A stretch of 64,000 nucleotides of DNA from Lonicera japonica (Eukaryota > Streptophyta > Magnoliopsida > Dipsacales > Caprifoliaceae): positions 1-64,000 of the forward strand of contig JAKCWG010000894.1 in NCBI GenBank assembly GCA_021464415.1, in the 5' to 3' direction. Positions 29,601-39,959 of the stretch are shown one piece after another. The notes beneath the pieces were generated by a model that was not told the DNA's origin, did not search any database, and saw only the letters and a program-made list of their open reading frames with translations. A program made the position numbers and the translations under genes. Position 1 is the stretch's first letter. Each line of letters begins with the position of its first letter.

Positions 29601-30325
29601 GTATCTACTTTTAGGAAGGATTTAATATATACGTGGATATATTATGGGGCTATAAATATTAAAATTGCGTGAAAGATATTGTTACGCAAACTATAGGATT
29701 TGACTAATTAGGGGCTGAATTGGAAATTAAAGCATAGAAGAAAATTAAATTAAATGAATAAGAACTTTGTTGATGTGGTGGTGGTTAAACTAAGGAATCA
29801 GCTTGACATCAAAAAAGGGTTTTAATTAATTTGCCTTCACATTGCAATAAAAAAAGTGTTGACCCACCAATTATATTTAACCTCTTGAGACTCCCAATAT
29901 CATGGACTTTTTGATAGCTACGGCCGACGTCTAACTTCATTAATTAATTTTTGATTTTGACAAATATATATATGACTTTTTTTTTCCTAATGTAAATTTG
30001 CTTAAGAAGTTAAAATGATCTCGTCCTCCTAGCTATGTTTAGTCAGCCAATTCATTATTCATGTTCTATTTTGATTATTTCTTAAAAAAAGAGTTGAAGA
30101 TTTAATTAACTTCTTTTTGTTTCTATCGCAGAAGTTTGTTCATATCGATTTATACTTTTATAATTCGAATTAAAGCGCTCCTTTACAGTTAGAATACTTA
30201 AGACAGCCTCTTACTAGTTACCATCAAGCAAATATAACGTTTATATAAAATATTTTTCATTTTAAGTTACGTGATGCACATACATAAACATAAAGCAAAC
30301 ATACGCATAGTGTGTACAACATCTC
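29601..30325. other. intergenic, no gene recognised
   Basis: AT-rich, no supported frame and no clear repeat ends. Confidence 0.45.
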
Positions 30326-30525
30326 TTTTTTGGTTCGAGGGTTATCCCATGAGGTGTTCGGGTCAGCTTTTGCACATTTTGACTAATTCTCACTCATAGT
30401 GCGTAACTGCTGCTGGTCAAGTATTATTTTAACAATGCCGTAAATCGAACTTAGGAGCACCAAGTCAACTCCAAAATTGTCCCAGTGACAAACTTATACC
30501 ACTGAATCAAGCGGTTTGATTCGTG
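30326..30525 (-). mobile_element. tRNA-derived SINE (Au-like)
   Basis: Read on the minus strand it begins GCTTGATTCAGTGGTATAAG (A-box-like), continues TTGGAGTTGACTTGGTGCTC and AAGTTCGATTT (B-box-like), and ends CCTCGAACCAAAAAAGAG. The body resembles the plant Au SINE as I remember it. Flanks GTGTACAACAT (about 30,312) and GTGTACGATAT (about 30,523) may be a decayed TSD. It would have been copied by LINE machinery after pol III transcription. Confidence 0.65.
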
Positions 30526-31344
30526 TACGATATATCAAGTTACATTAAAATGACAAGTATTATAGTTTCACGTAAATCTTGTAGAATCTTAAAAATTAAA
30601 CGATAATGTTGTGATAAAACTAGGTTATATATGCAAATCATTATAAAAGTATATTTGTTAGAAGATTTTCAACATTGTCTAAAGAGAACCCCTATTATCA
30701 TATCAGTGAGTTAGCACAACAATTAATTAACCACTTGCCTTTGTATGAAATAAATATCTAGTTTGTTTGTTTTTTTTTTTAATATTTAAATAAAATAAAA
30801 ATAAGATATGTCTAAGTCTCCCTCTTTAATTACAAATAACGTAGCAAAAAATACCCCAAATCACGTACTATGGTGAGACTCAAATCTGGAATATTTCCCA
30901 TATTCAAGTGGATGCCTCTCCCAACTAATTGACTAGCCAAATTGCTCCAAGCATTTATTTTGATTACGCTCGCCTTCTCTTTCTCAACTTGAAATATGGT
31001 GTCATTCCATAGTTTAAAATAGCACATTATTAATAATGCATTACATTTAAAAGAAGAAGTAATCTATACTATATTATAAAACCAAGACCAATTTAAATGG
31101 CACGAAGTTGTATCATACTTTTACTTTCAATTTTACCCCTGATTTTTTTTTCATCAAAATAAAATAAAATTATTTGACATGATTCAAACATTTATCCTCA
31201 ATGAATATAACTTCATTCTTAACCACTAGGTTACTTGTCATTGTTGTTAGTATATTTTTCTTCAAACTATATATGCATATGCAAATTGTATACACATCGC
31301 GTGCGTAGGGTAATTTAGTGTATACATGCGTGCGCACGGGCGTG

Positions 31345-31375
<31 letters not shown>

Positions 31376-31954
31376 TCGTCTCAGGCAACTACCAACCTCT
31401 TATGAATTGAAGCATTTCCCCGTGCATTCAACGCTGCCCATAAGTCCGGCCTATGGTCTTCAAATTAAATTGGGTATAAATGAAATGAAATGAAAAGGGG
31501 CAGGGGCACCACTCAAATTAAACGAAATCTCAACCCCCCAATTTCAGTTCCCTCTAATTTATGCTCTCCATGCATTCAAACACATTGAGAGCTACAACTA
31601 CTATATGAACCATGGAAAGCCAAATAAAATTTAAGTCTCCTTTTTCCAAAAATATACAATAATGAAAATTAGAGTGGGACATGAAAAGAAAAATACAAAT
31701 TATTATAATGTATATATCTGCGCTTGCATATAAGTGGATTATATAGCTCTGGTCACATATTTTAATAATGATTTGAAATATGTATAATTTTATTGTTATT
31801 GCGTACTCGCACCATATATGTGTGCGCGCGCACACAATAATTGGGGGTTTGTTTTTATATTTTAAACTCTTTGAACTAGTAATTACGTAAATCATTGCCA
31901 CAAATGTTTTTATTGCATTTTATCTCATTGTAACACATTTTGATTTGTGAGTTT
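30526..31954. other. intergenic, simple repeats only
   Basis: No gene is supported. It holds a (GA)14 run at 31,345-31,372 and a GTGTGCGCGCGCACAC alternating purine-pyrimidine tract near 31,820. Confidence 0.45.
31345..31372 (+). repeat. (GA)14 microsatellite
   Basis: An uninterrupted GA run of 28 bases. In plants GA tracts can bind BBR/BPC factors, but no gene lies close enough to assign a role. Confidence 0.9.
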
Positions 31955-31956
31955 AA

Positions 31957-32265
31957 GGCTCCATTTGATAGTAATATATGAAAAATGAAAAGAAAAACAT
32001 CTAATTTGGGTGAGAAGATAGAAAATAAGTTGAAGCATGTGGTGAGATGCTTTCCATATCTCATTCTCATTTTTGTGAGTATATGTCTTCTATCATTCTT
32101 TATGTTTTGTGGAAAAAATTTCTTTACCGCCACCCAAAGAAATTTTTTCCGTGGAAGAAACCAAAAAATAAAAGTTGATCTCACCGCATCTCTCAACTTA
32201 TTTTCCATCTTCTCATTTAAATTGATTATTTTTGTTTTCATTTTCCATGTTACTATTAAACAATA
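31957..32265. repeat. foldback MITE, ~310 bp
   Basis: The left end CTCCATTTGATAGTAATATA with AAAAATGAAAAG pairs with the right end TTTTCATTTTCCATGTTACT and ATTAAAC. An internal hairpin joins GAAAAAATTTCTTT and AAAGAAATTTTTTCC at 32,111-32,151. The apparent ORFs on both strands (about 95-120 codons) follow from this symmetry and are not genes. Confidence 0.65.
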
Positions 32266-32465
32266 TTGACAGAGAGAGAGAAAGAGAGATGATCAAATCT
32301 TGAAGTATATTCATTAATTACTGTTAAAAAATGGAAACACTAAATTTGGATTACCATATAGAAGATCGAATAACAAGCTTACCATATATTGATGAAATTG
32401 AAATCAAGCAAATATAAGGAACTTGAAGAAAAAAAGGGGGAATAGATAATTAAACCTTGATCTAA

Positions 32466-32871
32466 GGCCATCTCCAATGGTGTTTCTACCCAAGCAAATT
32501 TCTATGATAGAAATGAATAATAGAAAAAATCTTCTCCAATGGGCATTTCTATCTCTATTTCTATCCTAGGTGGAAGTCTATTGGGATTGGGAATTTCTAT
32601 CACCATTTCTACATGTAGAAATGGTGATAGAAATTCTCTATGTGACATGGCAAATTTTTATTGGTTGTTGTACACCCACTAATTCTCTCTCTTCATTAAA
32701 TAGGGGACAAAGTAAGGAAGAAATTGAACAATAGAAATCACCATTGGAGACCATATTTTCTATCCTTCTACACCAATATAAATATACTGCCAATAGATAT
32801 AGAAATATTATAAAATAATATTGACACATAGGATAGAAATGCAAAAATAGAAAACACCATTGGAGATGGCC
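32466..32871. mobile_element. Tourist-like MITE, 406 bp, TSD TAA, 3' of the U-box gene
   Basis: The terminal inverted repeats GGCCATCTCCAATGGTGTTT and AAACACCATTGGAGATGGCC match almost perfectly and are flanked by TAA (32,463-32,465 and 32,872-32,874), a PIF/Harbinger duplication. An internal palindrome of TTTCTATCACCATTTCTACA with its complement lies near 32,597-32,637. It ends 172 bp beyond the U-box stop codon and could lie in that gene's 3' UTR. Confidence 0.88.
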
Positions 32872-33043
32872 TAAGTTTCCCCACTTAAAAAACTTAATTA
32901 ATCACCCTAACTTGTGACCACCACATATGATTACATAAAAAAACAAACGAACAAAAATTAATAAACATTAATAAATTTGAGTAACAAAAATAAATAAATA
33001 TGTATACAACACTAAATCTTACAACAAATGATCATCCTCTTTT

Positions 33044-34291
33044 TCACTCATCAATTAAACCCAAATAATCCTTCAACTCACAAGGAAAACAAGGGTACTT
33101 CCTCCATACTTTCCCATACAACTTGAAAATTCTCACCACTTTCTCCTTAGTTGAAGATCTACCACCAAAATGCAACAATGCCACAAGATTTTTAACTCCC
33201 CCAAAAACCATCATTTCCTCTAAAACCCTCTCATTTGGATGAAAACTACAAACTAACCACAAAATCTTCACCACAATTTTGCTAGCAATTTCAGACACTT
33301 GTAACATTTTTTTCGAGAGGGCTGGAATCCCTAATCCATGCTCTATAAAAGCCACCCTTCCATCAGCACATTCACATAATAATTTAATTATGTGTAATAT
33401 TTTCTCGCATTTTGACCTGTTTGATTCCGGTAGAAGCTCGATTAGGGTACAAATTGCACCGGCTTCGATAGCCTTTAAACGGGTTTTTTTAGATGAAGTT
33501 AATATATCTATGAGTACTTTTAATGCACATGAACTTGCCTTAGTACATATTTCATCTGAAACAAGATCTAACAATGATTTAAACAAGTCAATACCTTGTT
33601 CTTGTGCTACAAAACTCCAATCAAACTTGCTTTTTGCCATTTTTTCAAACATTGAAATTGCGTAAACCCTCGCATCTTTGCTTCCTCTTTGAAGCATGAT
33701 AGCCATTGATTTAATGCAATCCGGGCTCGTAATTGATCTGACGTCCAAGATCGCTTCATCATCAAGTAATAAGAGTTGGTGAAGGATACCTAAGGCCTCT
33801 TCACACGTGGTGAACGTCGTGAAATCTGAGGATTCGGACAAAACGTGAACTATAATCTTGACAAGAGCCTCAACACCACCTGATTTTACGAAATTGACCC
33901 TTGTTTGATCACTAACCTTGATTATCGATTTGAGTTTCTTCAATGAACTTACCTTAAACGGTGTAGTTTCAATGGTGTTGAGGAGTGAGACCAATTCGTG
34001 GTGCATCATTGAAGATGGTAGTGATGATATTTGAGAGAGGTCGTTCTTGTACCATGTTTGGATGAGGCTCTTGAGGGTTAAATTGGGGGTAGTATTGAAA
34101 TTATCAATACTTTGCATTGTGGCTGGGCATGTTTTCTTCTTGTATGTAAAGAACCATTTTTCGATGTTCTTTTGTTCATATGTGACACCTGTTGAGATCG
34201 TGACTGGGTTTTTCATTAGCTCCATGGAAATGGGACACCTAAAATCTTGAGGAAAATCCATGGTTGGATCTAGGGTTTTCTCTATCTCCAT
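33044..34291 (-). CDS. U-box ARM-repeat E3 ubiquitin ligase, PUB22/23/24-like
   Basis: A single-exon frame of 415 residues. The U-box spans about residues 13-88: FPQDFRCPISMELMKNPVTI, STGVTYEQKNIEKWFF, CPATMQ and TPNLTLKSLIQTWY. Armadillo-type helices follow from about 100 to 390 (for example VEALVKIIVHVL, AGAICTLIELLP). The tail TKEKVVRIFKLYGKVWRKYP resembles the end of PUB22/23/24 proteins, which pass ubiquitin from an E2 to targets and damp pattern-triggered immunity and drought responses. Usual length is near 430, so it looks complete. Departures from consensus: TYEQKNIE where most have TYDRxSIE, CPATMQ for CPVTxQ, and PNLTL for PNHTL. These sit in the U-box and might weaken E2 contact. 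Start: first ATG, 60-80 bp below a TATA-rich stretch. Confidence 0.92.
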   Translation of the reverse strand: MEIEKTLDPTMDFPQDFRCPISMELMKNPVTISTGVTYEQKNIEKWFFTYKKKTCPATMQSIDNFNTTPNLTLKSLIQTWYKNDLSQISSLPSSMMHHELVSLLNTIETTPFKVSSLKKLKSIIKVSDQTRVNFVKSGGVEALVKIIVHVLSESSDFTTFTTCEEALGILHQLLLLDDEAILDVRSITSPDCIKSMAIMLQRGSKDARVYAISMFEKMAKSKFDWSFVAQEQGIDLFKSLLDLVSDEICTKASSCALKVLIDILTSSKKTRLKAIEAGAICTLIELLPESNRSKCEKILHIIKLLCECADGRVAFIEHGLGIPALSKKMLQVSEIASKIVVKILWLVCSFHPNERVLEEMMVFGGVKNLVALLHFGGRSSTKEKVVRIFKLYGKVWRKYPCFPCELKDYLGLIDE

Positions 34292-34354
34292 TCTAGGTGG
34301 TGATCAAGATTCAAGAGGGTGGGGGCTAGTTGAATATAATCAACCTTATACACG

Positions 34355-34368
34355 CTATATATATATAT
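34355..34368 (-). promoter_or_regulatory. TATA-rich core promoter candidate of the U-box gene
   Basis: (TA)n sequence lies 64-77 bp upstream of the U-box ATG on the minus strand, directly next to a (TG)n run at 34,369-34,383. This is a suitable distance for a short 5' UTR. Confidence 0.4.
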
Positions 34369-34391
34369 GTGTGTGTGTGTGTGGGTGGGGG

Positions 34392-37300
34392 GTGGGATTA
34401 GTGGATAGGTATACATTTAATTATATTGATGTGTGGGATATTACAGTAGACTCTCCTAGAATATAGCTTCTTTTCATTTTGTTCCCTCAAACTATAAAAT
34501 TTAACAGAAAGCACCCTTCAAATGTTAATATCATGCCCCAGTTTGCCTAGTAAAATATTGTTTGCTTTATTGCCAAGCCATAACAGTTTTGATCGTCCAC
34601 AAAAGGGAAAAACTTGCTACATCCACCCTCTCGCACCCAATACTTTGGCCTTACTTAGGCACATGTTCTCCTTGGTACCATTTCTGCTAGGTTTTTCCTT
34701 GATCATGATACCATTATGTTATGCCCCAGTGCACCTAGTACATAACATATTGTTCGTTTTGCAACAAAATTTGCACTATTTTGCTTTTCCTAAAAGACAT
34801 CTTAGTAAGAATGACTAGTGACTGTACATACATAGCACATTAGTTTATCACACGCAGACAATGCATGTGGCACGAACAACCCGCAATAAATAATTTTTTC
34901 TGTCAGCAACATAACTACTATAGCTAGCCACAAAATGGCATGTACATCAGCTCTTCGATAATAGAATGGTCGTTACAGTTGCTTTTTACAATTTGCATAC
35001 TCGGTCCAAATTTTGAAAAAATAAGCTTTGATTAAATTTGTATCATTTTGGAGATTTAAAAGAGATTTTGGACAAAATTAAATTCTTAGATGTATAGACA
35101 ACATAATTGAATTCAGTTTTTGTCGAATTTCAAGAATTACGTTAATTAATGGGGATTTTCATTTTCACTTTTATAGTTTACGGAGGAAAGTGAAAATAAG
35201 ATATAGGTTAGGTTTTTTTTTGTAATTATCTCTATTTATATATGTACGTGTGTCTGTGGACATAACGTGTTTATATGTATATACGTGTAGGAGATGTGCA
35301 GATCGAAGTCTAAATTAAAGAAAGAAAAAATCAAAGTCAGCTGCTAGCTAGAAGTGAGTAGATGCATTTTAATTAATTTGCAGTTAAGCATGTGTACAGT
35401 TGAAACAGTGAAAAGACAGAGAATAAAGCCAGCCAGCCAATAGAAAGCTTTGATTAATGTTCTTTTAATTGAATTAATTATTATAATTTTCTCATCCCCA
35501 TGTTTTAATTTAGATTATATCTCCATGTGACCTCTATATATATATATATATGCAGCAAATTAAATAGTTCTTTCATTTAGGAAATTAACCAATAACTTTA
35601 ATTTAGACCTTGTATTAATTTTTAATTCATGCAGACCAAGTTAATTAATTGGCACTGGGCTTTCACAACTTAACAGTTCTTGGACATTATATATATAATT
35701 TGGCATGCATTGTATAATGTTTGAATACAATTCTCAATTAAAATACAATAATTGATTACTTATATAAGAACAATATATTATATACTATATATGCTTAATT
35801 ATATATTCTGTAGCGCGCACATATAAGCACGCACCTGTACTGCAAAACTTGCACTACGAATTGATGAAGCTTTCAACTATTTTTTTTTTTTTTTTTATCA
35901 ATATTAATTATTAATTAGCATTAAATCCAGTATGCTTACTAAATCAAAATGTCAAATTAAACTAAAATTTAATGTGGTATCACTATCTCACATTAATTTT
36001 CAGAATTAAATAGGTCTATATGCATGGTTCAAACCCCACAACAACAGCTAGTCTTTTTTAGGGTTAATTAGTCGCTAGGGGATGGCAACCACACAGTTGT
36101 GTAGCTAGTTCCAATTATATTATATTTAATTTGTTAATAAAATTTCACACTAGTAAGCTAGACATTTGTTTAAACAAAAATGCGGTTACTTTTAACCTTT
36201 TGGGAAGATCGACATGTTGAGATCGATTGGCAACATTAATTTACATAAAAAAATTAATTTTTAAGTAAGAAATTAGCTAGGTATTTTGAATGATTAAATT
36301 TGAGGGCCACTATAAAAACAAGCAAAAATGAAGGGGGCATATTTTACCGATGTTCAAATTTAGCGGCCCGTTTGGCCGGTTGACTTTAAGGGTTAGATCT
36401 TATGTTGCGTCAGACATGGATATATATATATACGAAAAATTTCAGATGCGAACCAGTATGTACGGGTTGATTATTTTTATTATGGTTTTGCATCATTAAA
36501 AATATTTTCCAAATGTTTTTATGAAGGAAAACTGTTGTAATAGGATCAATCTGTAAAGATTAGTCTGTACTAGAAACGAATCCTATATAAATATCATATA
36601 CATGTACCAATATATATATATATATATTATATATATACAAATTCACATAATAAAGATATGTGCGCGTATAATATAAATAAATATTTTTATTCTTCAAGAG
36701 TTTTAATATGTACATTCAAAGCCAGCTTACATAATACCGCGAGGACTTTGATGCTTCACACGTTATTATTTTTATTAATAATTTCATATATAATTGAATT
36801 GTACAGGAGGTTGAGCTGCCCAGCTGACTCTCTCTATCTCTAGACAATGTCACAATGATACTGTTCATATTACGTAAATTTGTTTAAAAACAAATATCAA
36901 AAAATATGATGGCAGAAATCAAGCGGTAATAACATATGTTATTAAAAACTCTTTTTTCCCCCTTAGTATATAAGTTTTTGTATATATAATAGGGGATTAT
37001 GATTTTTGAATCTTGAAAATATATAAGAAATAAATAATTGTATAACTGAGATGTAAATTAAATACTTTTTTAATAGTTGATTGTACATTTGACACGAATG
37101 ACGACTTATTAGATATATATGCTTTACAAATTTATATATTAAGAGAAAAATGATATTAGTTTGACGATTAACTTAGGCATGTAAAGCAAAAGGTTTTAAA
37201 CATGCTGATATATTTTTCTATAATTTATATTTCTTCCATTTAAACGTTGGATATATCGGATTATTATTATAGCTTGTAAGGTTTATTTTTGAATTATGTT

Positions 37301-37745
37301 GCCAACAATCTCTCTTGGTGAGCGATCTGTAAGATCCACCCTAGAACGTGCGCAAAATTTAAATTGAAACTCTATGCTTTAAATTAAATAAGGTTCACTA
37401 TAAAATTAAGAAAATTTGAGCAGTGGCCATAGTTTACAACTATCTGATGAGTTGAAATTTCACATGTTTTATAAGAGTTATTTATATTTTACCCTTTGAA
37501 GTTTGATTGTTTTTGCACTTTCGTCTATGAAGTCATTTTGCATCATAACTATTCTTAAAGTTTGCTCCTATTTTTACGTTAGTCCAAAATCCAACATGCC
37601 GTATGTTTCTTGGACACAAAATGACATGCATGTGCAACCGACATGGCTTGAAAAATCAAAGCAACACGTGCTATTTTCTATCCAAAAACTTAATGGCGGG
37701 TTATGTTTTGGACTAAAGTGAAAACATAAGCAAACTTTAAAGACG
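34392..37745. other. intergenic, no gene recognised
   Basis: AT-rich DNA with (TA)n tracts near 35,535, 36,420 and 36,610 and no coding block I can support. An imperfect direct repeat about ATGCCCCAG..CCTAGTA..ATATTGTT lies at 34,532 and 34,720. U-box upstream regulatory sites may lie at its left end. Confidence 0.45.
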
Positions 37746-37753
37746 GATATGAC

Positions 37754-37904
37754 CAGAGGCGGACCCAGGATTCTTCCGAGGAGTGGGCTAAAACGTAGCA
37801 AAGGGGTGGGCTTATACTAATTTTTTTTTTAACAAGTGATAGTAAGGTTTTCAAAATTTTGCCCTGTGCTGAAGCCCGCCCCGTCCCCCCCGGTTCCGCC
37901 CCTG
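37754..37904. mobile_element. hAT MITE, 151 bp, perfect 8-bp TSD
   Basis: It begins CAGAGGCGGACCCAGGATTC and ends CCCGGTTCCGCCCCTG, the inverted ends of a widespread plant hAT MITE type. GATATGAC stands on both sides (37,746-37,753 and 37,905-37,912): an exact 8-bp duplication, the hAT signature. The interior (CAAAGGGGTGGGCTTATACT and TTGCCCTGTGCTGAAGC) matches both ends of the larger element at 52,081-53,584. Confidence 0.93.
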
Positions 37905-37912
37905 GATATGAC

Positions 37913-39504
37913 ACAAAATGAATTTCATGGACAAAAATGAAAAAGTGATAAATTATAAATAATTTGTTTTATAAGCACAAACAATCTTATCCAATGGTTG
38001 AATTTGTAAATTATGAAAAAGTTGTAATTGAGTGTAAAATTATAATTATCTTAATTAAACTTGTGTAAGTTAAATCTTACCCCATACACACACATATAAA
38101 TTCTTTCAGTCTCAAATAACGAGTTCACATTAAATGTCTTAGGAAGACACTAGATTTTAAGCTAATTAAAAGTAGAGAGTAAATTTATTTTTTTAAAGTG
38201 AAATTTAGTGCATTGATTAAGTTCCAAAAATGATATAGACACCACTATTAAGTTGGGACATTTTAAAATTAGAGTAAAACGTAACTGATACTTTATAATT
38301 TGAGACGAAATCACTATGTTATAGTGAATTTCCTTAAACCAAGGCCCATTTTCACTTTAACCCTTTTTTGAGGGTAAAAAAAAAGAAAGACGTAATTTTG
38401 AACTTGTTATATGTATCAGTCCTAACCAGTTTTACAATTTATGCATCACTTTATTTTTCTTTTTATTTTTTAAAGGGAAGCTCATCTAGCCCTAAGAAAA
38501 TGAGTCTCAAAAGTCTAAACTCGGTGGCATACAAAGAAAAGGGAGGGAGCTATGACTTGATCTCCTTAAAATATATAACTATAAAAGCCGAAATAAATTC
38601 TAGACTTCATATATTAAACCATAAAAACTGAACAAACCAAATCAAACAGAGACTACTGTGAAAAGAAAAACCTTTTTTTTTTTTTGGAGCTAGGAAGTGT
38701 ATGTATGTGTTCAGATTTCAGAAGAACAAGTGGAGGTGATCGTGATAGCTGGGCAGAATACTAAGTCAAAAATGATAAGTTTTCAATATTCAAAAACTAT
38801 ACAAATTAATAGTAACAGCAGTGATGAGTTGACATAACAGGTTTCCTTTGATATAAATTTTTTAAATCGAGTTGACTAATTATGATTATTGCAAAATTAA
38901 TATACATTATGATGTTATTAATTTTCACAATTGTATTCTAAGTTTTTGTCTTTGGTTGATTTTGTTTCTATCCGTAAAATTTATCGGTATATTTACTCTT
39001 AATTTATAATGTATTTTGACACATTTTTTAAAAGTTGCCTTTTGAAAATTGAGAAATATATCCACCCAATTAATTTATTAAATTTAATTTTTTTTTCTTT
39101 TACAATTTTATTAAATTTCCTAATTGAAATATAGCTCCAAATTATAATACAACTCCAAATATTGCAATTGTACCTAGCTTAATCACCTTCTTCTATGATT
39201 CAAATCAAAATTCAAGTATAACACTTTCAGCATTCAAGTTTAACTAAAATCACACAGACACACACCTACATTAACTTGATATTCAATACATTATTCTTAT
39301 AAAACTTTATAAAAACACATTTAATCCTACAAAGAATCTACAAACCCAATCGGTTATACCTGGTCTAATATGTTATTGATTTCTCGTTAATAATTTTTTT
39401 TTCTTTTTTTTTGCCTTTAAATGATAAAAGTATATAGGAACTTAATTGATTATACCAAAAGGACAAATTTAATTGATTTCGTTGATAATTAGATGTATAG
39501 AAAA
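37913..39504. other. intergenic, no gene recognised
   Basis: No domain recognised. The 87-codon frame at 38,368 has no visible family or promoter. Confidence 0.4.
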
Positions 39505-39959
39505 CTAGGATCACACCCCTATTTTTGAACTATATTAGTAGTTTGGACAACACTAATTGTATTATTAGGATTACATCCCTCATTTCAAATTGTTTCTTAA
39601 AATAGGGTTTTTGTGATTAATGCTGAGTTGTACGTAATATTGGACAAGACTATTATGCCCAAGATGCCTTGTATGGAAACATTATTGATTGAGCAATTAT
39701 GGGATTTTTTGTTTGATTTATGTTTATTATGTTTTTTGGAAATAATTAAATAATATTGAAATATACGAACAAATTTTGGAAAAAAAATACGTGTGTATTT
39801 AATTTTTCAAATTATATATAGCAAGCATAGTATGTGTTATTATAATTAATATGTTATTTATATGTTAATCGTACGCATATATTTTATGTTCACAATATTT
39901 CTAAAAAAATTTAGGTATAAAATATATTGTTCCAGTAAATAGATTTTAATAATATTTTT

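Noticed and set aside
31800..31835. Alternating GTGTGCGCGCGCACAC tract as a regulatory site
   Set aside because: Short simple sequence with no gene nearby; Z-DNA potential alone is not enough to report a function.
31554..32269. Overlapping ORFs of 94-121 codons on both strands
   Set aside because: Those at 31,876-32,269 follow from the foldback symmetry of the MITE, and the one at 31,554 has no recognisable domain and is split by AT-rich simple sequence.
33279..33665. 128-codon plus-strand ORF opposite the U-box gene
   Set aside because: It is the antisense shadow of the intact PUB frame.
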